A stretch of 64,000 nucleotides of DNA from Rhynchopus sp. YZ270_cl-10. Taxonomy: Eukaryota > Euglenozoa > Diplonemea > Diplonemida > Diplonemidae. Under the pieces are notes generated by a model. That model saw only the letters and a list, made by a program, of their open reading frames with translations. It did not search any database and had not been told where the DNA came from. Every line of letters starts with the position of its first letter. Positions within the stretch are counted from its first letter, which is position 1. Location of the stretch: positions 1,240,001-1,304,000 of the forward strand of contig OZ037861.1 in the NCBI GenBank assembly GCA_964035575.1. The letters are read 5' to 3'. A program made the translations under genes and the position numbers. Shown here one piece after another: positions 19,379 to 29,822 of the stretch.

Positions 19379-20383
19379 ATGGAACTGACGGTTCGTACCT
19401 TTGGCGATAGGCAGTATGCGATTGAGGTGGGTGAGGATGACACAACGGAGAAGTTGCGGGAGAAGGTGGCGTCTGCAACGGGGTTGTGCGAAGACGACTT
19501 TCACATGGAGTTTGGAGGGGAGGAAGTGGAGGACATCACGCAGCTGAGTGCTGGAGACACAGTTGTGCTGACGGAGGCGAAGGCGAAGAAGTACGAAGCC
19601 ATTGCAGCACTTCACGCATTGGGTGAGAGAGACATCACAGCAGGAAGGTTGCAGGTGGTGAGGGATGCGGAGGTGGCCACCTTGCTGCTGCAGGCAGAAG
19701 TTGCGACTGCGATTCCAGACTACTTCTTCCGATACAGCGAAGTAACGTCCATTGATTTCAGCAACGTATCTGTTGTGGACGTGATTGGGAAGGGCTTACT
19801 CTATGAGTGCACGTCTTTGACCGCAGTGGACCTGAGTGGCTTGTGTGCACTCACCAGGATTGAGGATGAATTCCTATCTTGGTGTCCAGCTTTGACGACA
19901 GTGAATCTCACTGGCTTGCGTGCAGTCACCACAATTGGTGCACATTTTATGCGTCGGTGCACTGCTTTGACAACAGTCGACCTCAGCAGCTTACGGTCAG
20001 TCACCACAATTGATAAATGGTGTCTAGCTAGTTGCACAGCACTGACGGCAGTTGATCTGAGCGGCATGTCTGCACTCACCAGGATTAATGATTGTTTCCT
20101 ATCTTCGTGTCGAGCTTTGACAACAATTAATGTAACTGGCTTGCGTGCAGTCACCACAATTGGGTCCAGCTTCTTCATGTTTGAATGCACAAACTTGAAG
20201 ACTGTGCGTGGACTGGGCACGTGTAGCAACGAAGTACGGTACCGTGTGGCTTGTCATCGAGCATGGTATCTACTCATGGCCGCTTTTGATTGGACGCCTT
20301 GGATCGCTGCTTTGATTGCAGTGTATTTGTCCTGCGCACACAATGCAGTGAAAGGGTACCTATATGTCAGCAGCCTTGACTGA
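19379..20383 (+). CDS. Ubiquitin-like / BspA-type LRR membrane protein, array copy 3
   Basis: 334 residues: ubiquitin-like domain, linker, about six LRR_5 repeats, GLGTCSNEVRYRV and the same hydrophobic C-terminal segment as copy 2. A one-residue insertion (SSFFMFEC) sits in the last repeat. The frame is intact; start as in the other copies. Confidence 0.8.
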   Translation: MELTVRTFGDRQYAIEVGEDDTTEKLREKVASATGLCEDDFHMEFGGEEVEDITQLSAGDTVVLTEAKAKKYEAIAALHALGERDITAGRLQVVRDAEVATLLLQAEVATAIPDYFFRYSEVTSIDFSNVSVVDVIGKGLLYECTSLTAVDLSGLCALTRIEDEFLSWCPALTTVNLTGLRAVTTIGAHFMRRCTALTTVDLSSLRSVTTIDKWCLASCTALTAVDLSGMSALTRINDCFLSSCRALTTINVTGLRAVTTIGSSFFMFECTNLKTVRGLGTCSNEVRYRVACHRAWYLLMAAFDWTPWIAALIAVYLSCAHNAVKGYLYVSSLD

Positions 20384-20431
20384 AATCGATACAAGGTGGT
20401 ATCCGCACGTGAGATATGCATTAGGAGTTGA

Positions 20432-20540
20432 GACGGAGAGAAGCACACAGTCTAGGTGAGGACGATACCAACTGCGGACATACGGCGGAAGGTGGCGTCT
20501 GCAGCAGCGGTTGTGAGCTTCGGAGGAAGGTCCTATGCGA
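20432..20540 (+). pseudogene. Ubiquitin-like domain relic downstream of LRR copy 3
   Basis: Matches the relics after copies 1 and 2 (DIRRKVASAAAV), again shortened. Confidence 0.65.
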
Positions 20541-20579
20541 TGCAACAAACACCAAACGACGAATAGATGGAGAAGGGTG

Positions 20580-21569
20580 TGTTTCATTTGCAAAGATGTG
20601 TGAGGTGTGGGTGGGGGAAACATTCAAAGGAGTAGCAATAATAAGCAATACCCCCCAGCATTTTCTATTTCCACCAATTTTTCCCTACCTTAAGTCTTCA
20701 AGGGGGTTTTTGAGTCAACAAGACTGCGTACCTTAACATCGCACAGCGTAGAAACGAACGCCGCAATGTCAAGCAGTACCAACCCTTCTGCCAACGCTGC
20801 CCATTACAGTCGTCTCTCGTCTGTATGGAGTCCAGCCGTGTACATCCGAGTCGCGCCAGACGTCGTCAATAGCTATGGCGTAGTGTTGTCAGCAGCCCCC
20901 TTATCCTCTCAGAAGACTATAAAACAAACCAGACAAAGCTGCCCACATCCCTCCAGGCAACAAAACAACGTAACGCCTATTCTTTTGAAAATGTGTCCGT
21001 TAGGTAAGGGGGTGATAACAAATATCTACTCCACTAATCTGGGTCGAGAAAAAATGTCTTGAATTCAGAGAGGGTTGTCGTTCGGTTTAAAACGCACGTT
21101 TTGAAGCGATCTGAGCCTTTGTTGCACCTTCAAAAACACCTTAAAAAAAAACGCCCTTCCTCAGGCCAACGAAAAGCGTGAAACGGTTCCAGTACTGAAA
21201 TAATAAATTAGCAATCCTCCCAACTTTTTTCCTTTCACCAACCTAAAGTCTTCAACGGGGTTTTTGAATAAAAAAGAGTGCGCACGTTAAAATCGCGCAT
21301 CGAAAGCGACACAACGTCGAGTAGCACCAACCCTCCTGCCGCTGTCCATCTCTCGCCCCTGCAGTTCGAGTAGCTGTTAAAGAAGAAGGACGGCACCCAG
21401 CAGCTCATACACCATCTTTCTGGAGAACAGTCGTCCTACAAGGTTTCTGTGTGAGGCTGAAACCACGGCAAGTCGTCTATTGTCTGCAGGTGAGGAGGCT
21501 GTCCTCTAAGCCCGCAAATAAGGAGCTACTCCAAAGAAGATGTGCGTGCAGGAGCTACCCCATGAGGAG
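20580..21569. other. Spacer between LRR copies 3 and 4
   Basis: No gene. It contains two degenerate copies of the array spacer (20580-20830 and about 21180-21330), so a unit was probably lost here. Confidence 0.55.
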
Positions 21570-21689
21570 CTACTCCAAAAAAAGGGCAAACGAGAACACC
21601 GTTGTTCTGCTTGACAATATGTGCTGTTCCCTCACCACACACACACAACACCCACCAAGAAACAGAGAGACACAAACAACAACAATAAT

Positions 21690-22844
21690 ATGGAACTGAC
21701 GGTTCGTACCTTTGGCAAGAGGCAGTATGCGATTGAGGTGGGTGATGATGACACAACGGAGAAGTTGCGGGAGAAGGTGGCGTCTGCAACGGGGTTGTGC
21801 GAAGACGACTTTCACATGGAGTTTGGAGGGGAGGAAGTGGAGGACATCACGCAGCTGAGTGCTGGAGACACAGTTGTGCTGACGGAGGCGAAGGCGAAGA
21901 AGTACGAAGCCATTGCAGCACTTCACGCATTGGGTGAGAGAGACATCACAGCAGGAAGGTTGCAGGTGGTGAGGGATGCGGAGGTGGCCACCTTGCTGCT
22001 GCAGGCAGAAGTTGCGACTGTGATACCTGATGACTTCTTCCGATACAGCGAAGTCACATCCATTGATTTCAGCAACGTATCTGTTGTGGATGTGATTGGG
22101 AAAGACTTCCTCCGGCACTGCACCTCTTTGACCGCAGTTGATCTGAGTGGTTTGTCTTCACTCACCAGGATTGAGGATGGTTTCCTATATTCGTGTCCAG
22201 CTTTGACAACAGTCGACCTCAGCAGCTTACGGTCTGTCACCACAATTGGTAAATGGTGTCTAGCTAAGTGCGAAGCACTGACCGCAGTTAACCTGAGCGG
22301 TTTGTCTGCACTCACCACGATTGGGAGTTATTTTCTACATTCGTGTACAGCATTGACGACAGTGAATCTCACTGATTTGCGTGCAGTCACCACAATTGGT
22401 GCACGTTTTATGGATCAGTGCACTGCTTTGACGACAATCGACCTCAGCAGCTTACGGTCAGTCACCACACTTGGCGTATTCTGTCTAGCTAATTGCACAT
22501 CACTGACCGCAGTTAACCTGAGCGGCTTGTCTGCACTCACCACGATTGGGGTTTTTTTTCTACATTCGTGTACATCATTGACGACAGTGAATCTCACTGG
22601 CTTGCGTGCAGTCACCACAATTCGTCGCGACTTCATGTCGCAATGCACAAACTTGAAGACTGTGCGTGGACTGGGCACGTGTAGCAACGTAGTGCGGTAC
22701 CGTGTGGCTTGTCATCGAGCATGGGATCTACTCATGGCAGCTGCTGATTGGACGCCTTGGATCGCTTCTTTGCTTTTAGTGTATTCGGTGTACTGCGCAC
22801 ACAATGCAGTGAAAGGGTACCTATATGTCAGCAGCCTTGACTAA
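21690..22844 (+). CDS. Ubiquitin-like / BspA-type LRR membrane protein, array copy 4
   Basis: 384 residues: ubiquitin-like domain, linker, about eight LRR_5 repeats, GLGTCSNVVRYRV and a hydrophobic segment (WIASLLLVYSVYCAHNAV). An in-frame ATG exists 69 bases upstream, but its extra residues (HTHTTPTKK...) come from the conserved non-coding leader, so I use the MELTVRTFG start. Confidence 0.8.
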   Translation: MELTVRTFGKRQYAIEVGDDDTTEKLREKVASATGLCEDDFHMEFGGEEVEDITQLSAGDTVVLTEAKAKKYEAIAALHALGERDITAGRLQVVRDAEVATLLLQAEVATVIPDDFFRYSEVTSIDFSNVSVVDVIGKDFLRHCTSLTAVDLSGLSSLTRIEDGFLYSCPALTTVDLSSLRSVTTIGKWCLAKCEALTAVNLSGLSALTTIGSYFLHSCTALTTVNLTDLRAVTTIGARFMDQCTALTTIDLSSLRSVTTLGVFCLANCTSLTAVNLSGLSALTTIGVFFLHSCTSLTTVNLTGLRAVTTIRRDFMSQCTNLKTVRGLGTCSNVVRYRVACHRAWDLLMAAADWTPWIASLLLVYSVYCAHNAVKGYLYVSSLD

Positions 22845-22936
22845 AATCCATACAAGGAAGGTGGTCTCCGCACGTGAGTATTTCATTTGCAAAGATGTGT
22901 GAGTTGTGGGTGGGGGAAAGAGTTAAATAATAAGCA

Positions 22937-23398
22937 ATCACCACGATTGGTATAGGTTTTATGTTTCGGTGCACTGCTTTGACAACAGTCGACCTCAGCA
23001 GCTTGCGGTCAGTCACCACAATAGGTGCAGGGTGTCTAGAACGGTGCACGGCACTGACCGCAGTTAACCTGAGCGGTTTGTCTGCACTCACCAGGATTGA
23101 GTATGGTTTCTTATATTGGTGTCCAGCTTTGACAACAGTGAATCTCACTGGCTTGCGTGCAGTCACCACGATTAATGGAGGTTTTATGTTTAGATGCACA
23201 AACTTGAGGACTGTACGTGGACTGGGCACGTGTAGCTACGAAGTGCAGTTCAATATGTGTTGTACTATAGCCTCGTATCCACTCATGGCAGGTGTTGATT
23301 ATGCGCCGCTTTTGATTGCTTCTTTGCTTTTCGTGTATTCTGTGTACTGCGCACACAATGCAGTGAAAGGGTACCTATATGTCAGCAGCATTGACTAA
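22937..23398 (+). pseudogene. 5'-truncated LRR gene, array copy 5
   Basis: Only the last three repeats, GLGTCSYEVQF and the hydrophobic tail remain (frame open 22961-23398). The left break joins spacer sequence (AATAATAAGCAATCA) straight into the middle of a repeat (CCACGATTGGTATAGG), which looks like unequal recombination inside the array. Confidence 0.8.
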
Positions 23399-23479
23399 AA
23401 TCGATACCACCTGCTGTGATGAGGGTGGAGGAGGAGAAACAACCGCCGTTTTTTTTGACCCAAGTACAGTCTAGGGTGT

Positions 23480-23665
23480 GTGTTCATTTGCAAAGATGTG
23501 CGAGCTGGGGGTGGGGGAAACACTTAAAAAATTAGCAATCCCCACAACTGTTTCTTTTTGTACCAAATTTTACCGTACCTAAAGTCTTCAAGGGGTTTTG
23601 AATCCAGAGGGGATCGCACATCGTAGAAAACGACACAATGTCGAACCCGCCTGTCAACGCTATCC
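23480..23665 (+). repeat. LRR-array spacer copy upstream of the ABC transporter gene
   Basis: It matches the spacers of the LRR array (TTCATTTGCAAAGATGTG, CTAAAGTCTTCAAGGGG, CGACACAATGTCGA) but is followed by the ABC transporter gene instead of an LRR gene. Confidence 0.65.
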
Positions 23666-24080
23666 AGGGCAAAACGGGGAGATGAAGCATGGCAAAAAAC
23701 CAGAACACCGTTCCTGGACTTGAGTGAGTACGACTCCAACTGCGTGCGTTCACTAGTCGAGGAACGACGGTAGCGGGCATTTGCTCAAGCAGGATAGCGG
23801 TGCTGCTTATTCCGACATCCCCCCTTCTGACCCTGCCGACTCGCAGGTGACTTCTGTCCACGCAAAAGCTATTTTTTCCCCCCTCCAGCGAATCCAGACG
23901 GAACAAAGTTTTCTTCCCCTCCACCACCTCCCCCAACCACCCCCCAACCTCCCCTACAACCCAGTTACATCAACTTTTCAGAGTCAAAACCCCCCCCCTC
24001 CCCTCCCCTCCGCCCCCCTCCCTAGTTTTCGCTACATATTTTGTCGATTCCCAAACTCCCCTTTCACCTCCCCCCCCACC

Positions 24081-27000
24081 ATGGCGAACCCCCTCCGCAA
24101 CAGCAAGCCCTCTGGGTATGGGACCTACACAGCACTACCGGATGAGCCTGCACACACCCCCACCCCTGTTGTGAACAACGCCTCTGTCGGCTGGCACCAG
24201 GAGGTGCTCCTCTCGTGGACCTGGGGGCTGTTCTGGCGGGGCGTGCGCGGCAGGGATATTGAAGACCAGAATGTGCCCCCGCTGTTGAAGACACTTTCGA
24301 TCGACAGCATCACAGATGTCGCGCACACAAAATGGGAGAAAGAACGCAACAAAGAGATCCCTCAGATGGAGTGGCTGCTTCTCTCCACGTGGAAGTGGGA
24401 GTTGGTGTGGTTTGTCGTGCTAGGGGCGGTGCAGGGTGTCATCGGCGCAGCAATACGACCACTTCTCCTCAAATGGATCATTTCCGCTGCAACCGATGAC
24501 GTCCCCGACACAGACGAGGCAGGGAAATTCCTCGGTGTCCTCGGGGCAGCGATGGTTGTGGAAGGCGTGACTGCGGTGATGGGACGCATGCAGTTCTCCG
24601 GTCGGGTTGCTTCAGGGGGTATTGTCACGCTTGCGGCGTTGATCCAAGAGAAAGCGTTGAAGCTGGCCTCGGGAGGAAAGTCATCCGAGAAATCGCTCAT
24701 CGGCAACGACCTGACCAGGGTGTACGAAAACTCAAAGATCTTCGCGTTAATGCCGTCCTCCTTCGCGTCGATGGTCTCCGGGGCTGCCATGATTCTGTTC
24801 ACCACAGGACTACCAGGGTTGGCTGGGTTGGGGATGTTGGTATTGGTCCTCATTGCGAATCAATGGATGGCAAAGGTTTCTGCACGACGTGAAGCGGAGT
24901 GCCTCACCGCAGCTGATAAGCGGGTGGTGCTGATTACTCGGGTTATTGAAGGGATCAAGGCTGTCAAGCTGAGTACCTGGGAGGTACCGTTTTTGGATCG
25001 TATATTCAGCGCGCGGAGTGAGGAGGGGAAGGCGCTGTCCGCGTTCAGGATGGTCACGCAGACGTCGGTTCAGGTAGGGCGGGCTGCCCCGACGCTCGCA
25101 TGTTGTGTCACCTTTTCGGTGATGGTGTGGACCGACGCGGAGCTGAAGGTGGAGGACATCTTTGCAGTGTACTCTGTATTCCAGGCAATGCGACTGTCTC
25201 TCATCATCCTTCCCCGCGGGATGAGTATCATCGAAACCAACCGTGTCTCCTTCCGACGCATTTCTGAGTACCTCCGCCAAGAAGACTTCTCGCAGGAAGC
25301 CTCCTTTGGCCCAGAGGATTCTTCTGCATTGCGCTTCACGGATGCACAGTTCTGCCATTTCTCTGAGGAGAACGCGCCGAAAAAGGGTGCGTCGCAGGTG
25401 GCAGGACCTTCCTCGCCTGCAGCAGACAACCGGAAGTCTTTGAAGTCTGCTGTCGAAGGGGCAGAAGGGGGTGCGGACGCGGAGGAGGAGGACTACACGA
25501 ATGAGATGCGGGTGGACAACAGAAGGTCGCTCGCGTTGCCGGCAGGGTTTGATGTGCGGAAGCAGGAAGAACAACAACAACAACACCAACAGGAAGACGA
25601 TCCCTCAGAGACGCTCCGCAGCGAGAAGTTCGTCCTCAAGGTACCCGGTCTCGAGCTCGCTCGCGGCGAAGCTGCTGCCCTCATCGGCGAAGTAGGCTCC
25701 GGCAAGAGTAGTGTCATCTCCGCGATTCTAGGTGATATGCAAACCGTACGCTCGACGACGCAGATCTTCGGCAGCGCAGCAACGTGTATCGCGGACACCT
25801 CCATCGGGTTTGTGCCACAGAAGAGCTACATCACCTGCGGGACGATTCTCGAGAATGTCGTGATGGGGCGCGACTTTGATGAAGTGATGTTCAGGGATGC
25901 GGTCACCCGGTCCTGCCTCAACAAAGACCTTGAAGCGCTCCCTGGGGGGAGGTACACTGAGATTGGCGAGCGTGGTGTGACGCTGTCTGGTGGTCAACAG
26001 CAGCGTGTCTGCATTGCGAGGGCATTGTACGGCGACCCGCGGTTGTTGCTGCTGGACGACCCGTTGGCGGCGGTGGACTCTCACGTGGCGAATCTTCTGT
26101 TTTACAACATTGTACACAAACGCAAACCCGGCCAGACCGTGCTCATTGCGCTGAACCAACACAAATTCCTGAAGCACTTCACAAAGATCGTCCGCATGGA
26201 GCACGGCATCGCGCACATCTCCACACGCAGCTCCGACAACGTCGAGCCATGCACAGAGCCGCAGTCGCACTTCGAAAGAGAACCTACCCCCGAAACCGAC
26301 GAGCCTGCGACAACAGGAAAAGCATTCAAGGACACACTCATCGCGAAGGAGGCGCAAGGCAAGGGTGCTGTGAAGACTGCAGTGCTGGTGGAATACGTGA
26401 AGAGCATGGGATGGTTTTGGACGGTCATCTCGCTGTCGACGATTGTTGTGACGTACGGGATCATGGCCTTTTCGGACCGTTGGCTGGCGAAGTGGACCTC
26501 TGAGTACGACGATCGTGAGCCTGAGGACGTGGCGTCGTACTACCTTTATGTGTTCATTGGTGCCAGCGTTGCGTTCGCTGCGGGGTTGATCACATCGTCA
26601 ATCACATTGAGCAAAGCCACGGTACGCGCCTCAGAGACGCTTCACAACGACTGCTGTGAGGGTGTCGTGCACGCACCGTTGGATTGGTTCAACAAAACGC
26701 CTAGTGGACGTATCCTCTCTCGCTTCACATCGGACACATCGAACCTTGACGTGCAGTTCGGCCATGCAGTGGACAACGTGGTGCAGCAGATTGCAACGCT
26801 GACGGTGCTGCTTGGGATGATCTGTGTCATTGTCCCTCCTGTCATTCCTGTTGTGGTGGTGTCGTGCGTCGCCTATTGGCTTGTTGTGGTGGTGGTCGAC
26901 AAATCGAACCGTGAAGTGAAGCGTTTAGGAAACAACGCGATGTCGCCTGTTTTGAGTACCGTAGGGGAGATCTCAGAGGGGCGGCTGATCCTGAGGGCAA

Positions 27001-29183
27001 TGGGGCTGTCGCCTGCGATGCGTTCGAAGTTCATTGGGAACTACGATCTGCTGACGAAGTACAACTACGCAAGCAACGGGATCATGCACCTCGGCATGCT
27101 TGTGTCGTACTTCATCAGCATTGTCATCTCGCTCTGTACAGGGCTCCTTATGCTCTACGGTCCGGGGTCGAGCGACCTCCATCCGTCGCTCCTTGCGCTG
27201 GCTCTGACCTACTCATTCATGTTGCCGTACTTCTTCCTCTTCCTTGCGCTCTTCTTCTCCCGCTTCAAGAGCATCATGACCTCGCTTGAGCGTCTCCTCG
27301 AATGCAAATACGGCGTGCCCCAAGAGCCCACATGGTTCAAACCCACCGACACACAGCTCCCCAAGGGGTGGCCGCATAAGGGGAACGTATCCTTCGAGGA
27401 TGTCCGTCTGGTGTACAGAGAAGGCATGAAGCCTGCGATTGATGGTGTCACGGTAGGGTTTACTGCCGGCAGCTCGACCGGTGTGGTGGGGCGGACGGGG
27501 GCAGGGAAGAGTTCGCTTGTTGCAGTGCTGTTCCGCCTGAACGAAGCGAACGGTGGGCGTGTTATCATTGACGGAGTGGACGCTGCTTCTGTCGGCCTGC
27601 AGACGCTGCGTCGAGGCATGGCAGTGATCCCGCAGGACCCGCTTCTCATTGACGGCACGATACGGAACAACCTGGACCCCTTCACAGAGTACGACGAGGC
27701 GCGTCTGAGGACAGTCCTGGACAGGGTGGGGCTGATCTCGGTGGATCTGTACGACCCTGCAGCGTCGTTGAGTGTCGGGGAGAAGCAGCTTATTACGCTC
27801 TGCAGGGCGCTGCTCAACACACGAACGAACATTGTGATCATGGACGAGCCGACCTCCAACATCGACCAGCGCACGGACGCCATCATCCAGGAAGTGCTGC
27901 GCGAGGATTGGGCGCACAAAACCGTCATCACCATTGCGCACCGCATCAACACCATCATCGACTATGACAAAATCCTGGTCATGTCCGATGGGCGTGTCGC
28001 ACAGCACGGCCCCAGCGGTGTGCTCGCACGCACCCATGGTATTTTCCAGGAGCTTGTTGCCAGCAGTGGGGTGGTGTTGAAGGAGGACACCGAAGTGGAT
28101 GCTGTGGCAGAAGCCGAAGCAGAGAGGGGCCTTGTGGACGAAGAGGGGCGTGAGGTACAGAGCCCGAGCAGCAGGCAGGGCGAGGCAAGCAGCGTGATCC
28201 CTAGCGTGGTGGGCAGCCCTAGCGGCGCCGTAGAGGACGAGGAGGATGAGGAGCTGAAGACTATCCGCAACATGGCACAGCACAGCAGCACCGGTGCCGC
28301 AGTCCCGACTGCAGCCCCTACAACGAATGTACTCCCCACAGCGACAGACGACACTTCTGCACAGCCCACATCCCCAGAGGGTGAGCAGGAGCGGGAAGAG
28401 GGCTCTGCACCCCACAGCTCTGCTGAGGCGGCAGGTGTGCAGGGTGAGTTGCCTGCTGACGGTGCAGTGGAGGTGGGTGCTGCGGAAGTGGAGGATGTGG
28501 CACAAAGTGGAGGTGTGGGTGATAAGGGCGAGGAGGACAGACAGGCAGACCCTGAGGGCATCCCCGATACAGAGCCTGCGGCAGACGCAGCAGAGGTGGT
28601 GGAGGTGGTGGATGTGGCTCCCCCCAGTGAAGAGGTAGGTACAGAACGTGGCACAGAGGAGGATGTGGCAGGCGCAGTGCCACAGGCAGACGCAGCGCAG
28701 GCAGGTGACGTCGTGGAGGGTGCAGAGGAGGTGACTGCCTCTGCCACACCTGCTGTCCCTGACGCAGACCTGCACAGCAACGGGGATGTGGAGGAGCCCA
28801 GCAACAGCACTGCCGGAGACGGTGGTGACGCTGTGGCTGTGCGGGACGAAGGGGGTGAAGGAGCAGCGACAGTTGCAATGACACCTGCTCCAGCCACAAC
28901 AGGCGACTCAGTGGAAGCAGAAGCAGATGTCCCACCAGGTGCTGCTGACGGTGCTGATGTTGTATCTACTGAGGAGGTGCGCGAAGGTGGGGGTGACGCC
29001 ACCGAGGTCGTACTGGGTGGTGAGGGAGCCGCGACAGTTGCAGTGACACCAACCGCAGCTACAGCAACAGGAACAGGCGACTCAGTGGAAGCACAAGTAG
29101 AAGCAGATATCCCACCAGGTGCTGCTGACGGTGCTGACGTTGTATCGCCTGAGGAGGAGCCTCCCGCAGAAGCACAAGACTGA
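24081..29183 (+). CDS. ABCC-type (MRP-like) ABC transporter with long acidic tail
   Basis: 1,700 residues from the ATG in CCACCATGGCG, a Kozak-like context; the frame is open 300 bases upstream but without sense. It uses ATP to export substrates, probably amphipathic anions or conjugates if like other ABCC proteins. Order: N-terminal cytosolic part, TMD1 (~110-410), NBD1 with Walker A GEVGSGKSS (536), signature LSGGQQQR (635) and Walker B RLLLLDDP (~655); TMD2 (~770-1080) with the LDWFNKTPSGRILSRFTSD loop; NBD2 with Walker A GRTGAGKSS (1137), LSVGEKQL (1230), NIVIMDEPTSNID (~1252) and H-loop IAHRIN. Asp instead of Glu after Walker B in NBD1 is usual for ABCC proteins, where only NBD2 is a good ATPase. 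Residues ~1345-1700 are Ala/Glu/Val/Asp-rich, low in complexity and unusual for the family. No N-terminal TMD0 is evident. The frame is intact. Confidence 0.93.
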   Translation: MANPLRNSKPSGYGTYTALPDEPAHTPTPVVNNASVGWHQEVLLSWTWGLFWRGVRGRDIEDQNVPPLLKTLSIDSITDVAHTKWEKERNKEIPQMEWLLLSTWKWELVWFVVLGAVQGVIGAAIRPLLLKWIISAATDDVPDTDEAGKFLGVLGAAMVVEGVTAVMGRMQFSGRVASGGIVTLAALIQEKALKLASGGKSSEKSLIGNDLTRVYENSKIFALMPSSFASMVSGAAMILFTTGLPGLAGLGMLVLVLIANQWMAKVSARREAECLTAADKRVVLITRVIEGIKAVKLSTWEVPFLDRIFSARSEEGKALSAFRMVTQTSVQVGRAAPTLACCVTFSVMVWTDAELKVEDIFAVYSVFQAMRLSLIILPRGMSIIETNRVSFRRISEYLRQEDFSQEASFGPEDSSALRFTDAQFCHFSEENAPKKGASQVAGPSSPAADNRKSLKSAVEGAEGGADAEEEDYTNEMRVDNRRSLALPAGFDVRKQEEQQQQHQQEDDPSETLRSEKFVLKVPGLELARGEAAALIGEVGSGKSSVISAILGDMQTVRSTTQIFGSAATCIADTSIGFVPQKSYITCGTILENVVMGRDFDEVMFRDAVTRSCLNKDLEALPGGRYTEIGERGVTLSGGQQQRVCIARALYGDPRLLLLDDPLAAVDSHVANLLFYNIVHKRKPGQTVLIALNQHKFLKHFTKIVRMEHGIAHISTRSSDNVEPCTEPQSHFEREPTPETDEPATTGKAFKDTLIAKEAQGKGAVKTAVLVEYVKSMGWFWTVISLSTIVVTYGIMAFSDRWLAKWTSEYDDREPEDVASYYLYVFIGASVAFAAGLITSSITLSKATVRASETLHNDCCEGVVHAPLDWFNKTPSGRILSRFTSDTSNLDVQFGHAVDNVVQQIATLTVLLGMICVIVPPVIPVVVVSCVAYWLVVVVVDKSNREVKRLGNNAMSPVLSTVGEISEGRLILRAMGLSPAMRSKFIGNYDLLTKYNYASNGIMHLGMLVSYFISIVISLCTGLLMLYGPGSSDLHPSLLALALTYSFMLPYFFLFLALFFSRFKSIMTSLERLLECKYGVPQEPTWFKPTDTQLPKGWPHKGNVSFEDVRLVYREGMKPAIDGVTVGFTAGSSTGVVGRTGAGKSSLVAVLFRLNEANGGRVIIDGVDAASVGLQTLRRGMAVIPQDPLLIDGTIRNNLDPFTEYDEARLRTVLDRVGLISVDLYDPAASLSVGEKQLITLCRALLNTRTNIVIMDEPTSNIDQRTDAIIQEVLREDWAHKTVITIAHRINTIIDYDKILVMSDGRVAQHGPSGVLARTHGIFQELVASSGVVLKEDTEVDAVAEAEAERGLVDEEGREVQSPSSRQGEASSVIPSVVGSPSGAVEDEEDEELKTIRNMAQHSSTGAAVPTAAPTTNVLPTATDDTSAQPTSPEGEQEREEGSAPHSSAEAAGVQGELPADGAVEVGAAEVEDVAQSGGVGDKGEEDRQADPEGIPDTEPAADAAEVVEVVDVAPPSEEVGTERGTEEDVAGAVPQADAAQAGDVVEGAEEVTASATPAVPDADLHSNGDVEEPSNSTAGDGGDAVAVRDEGGEGAATVAMTPAPATTGDSVEAEADVPPGAADGADVVSTEEVREGGGDATEVVLGGEGAATVAVTPTAATATGTGDSVEAQVEADIPPGAADGADVVSPEEEPPAEAQD

Positions 29184-29822
29184 AAACACTACTTTAGTTT
29201 TACCCTGTGTCCTGAGTGATTGTCGACAATTTAAAACAACAAAAAAAAAATCAACTAAAAAAAATTGGAATATTCATTTAGCGAAATTGGTGCTCCTCCA
29301 GTGACCTGGCAAACTACCCCGCGTAGTGATTTTTTTTTTGCACGGCCGGGGTAACCAAGATTCGATTTTAAAAAATAAAAGTTTTTTTGTGGCTTCACAC
29401 AGCCTTTCTTTCTCACCTTTCACATTTGCTTTTGAAAACGCAAAATGTGGCTGTGCCCGAGCTACTCGGCATTTTAATGACCATATAGTATGGTTGGCCT
29501 AACGTGGTTGACCATTTTTCAATTCAAAGAGAAAGTGCTGAAACCCCCGAAATAATACGAAAACGAAAAAACAACTTGTCTAAAAATTCTATTTTACGAT
29601 GGAAGGAAAAAGAAGCTTCAGACCAGAGCCTTCTTTTATCTTTAATTCACTTGTTAAATAAAGTTCTAGTGGGGCTCCGTTGGAAAAGGGTAATTTTAAT
29701 TGTCGATAATTTGTCTCTGTGGAAATAAAACTACTGTATTTTCACTTTTTTTCACTTGTGTTTTTATTTTCTGTGGGAAAATACGTAGGAGCGTGATTTT
29801 TTTTTTTTTTATTACCTGGGAA
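29184..29822. other. No gene; AT-rich 3' region with foldback-element pieces
   Basis: About 60 bases near 29645-29705 (around TCTAGTGGGGCTCCGTTGGA) match, inverted, the sequence beside the foldback element at 43186-43245. Both are next to AAAACTACTGTA. I see no coding region. Confidence 0.5.

Noticed and set aside
27209-29002. Long antisense frames (249-520 codons) under the ABC gene
   Set aside because: Shadows of the GC-rich transporter coding sequence; they have no domains of their own.
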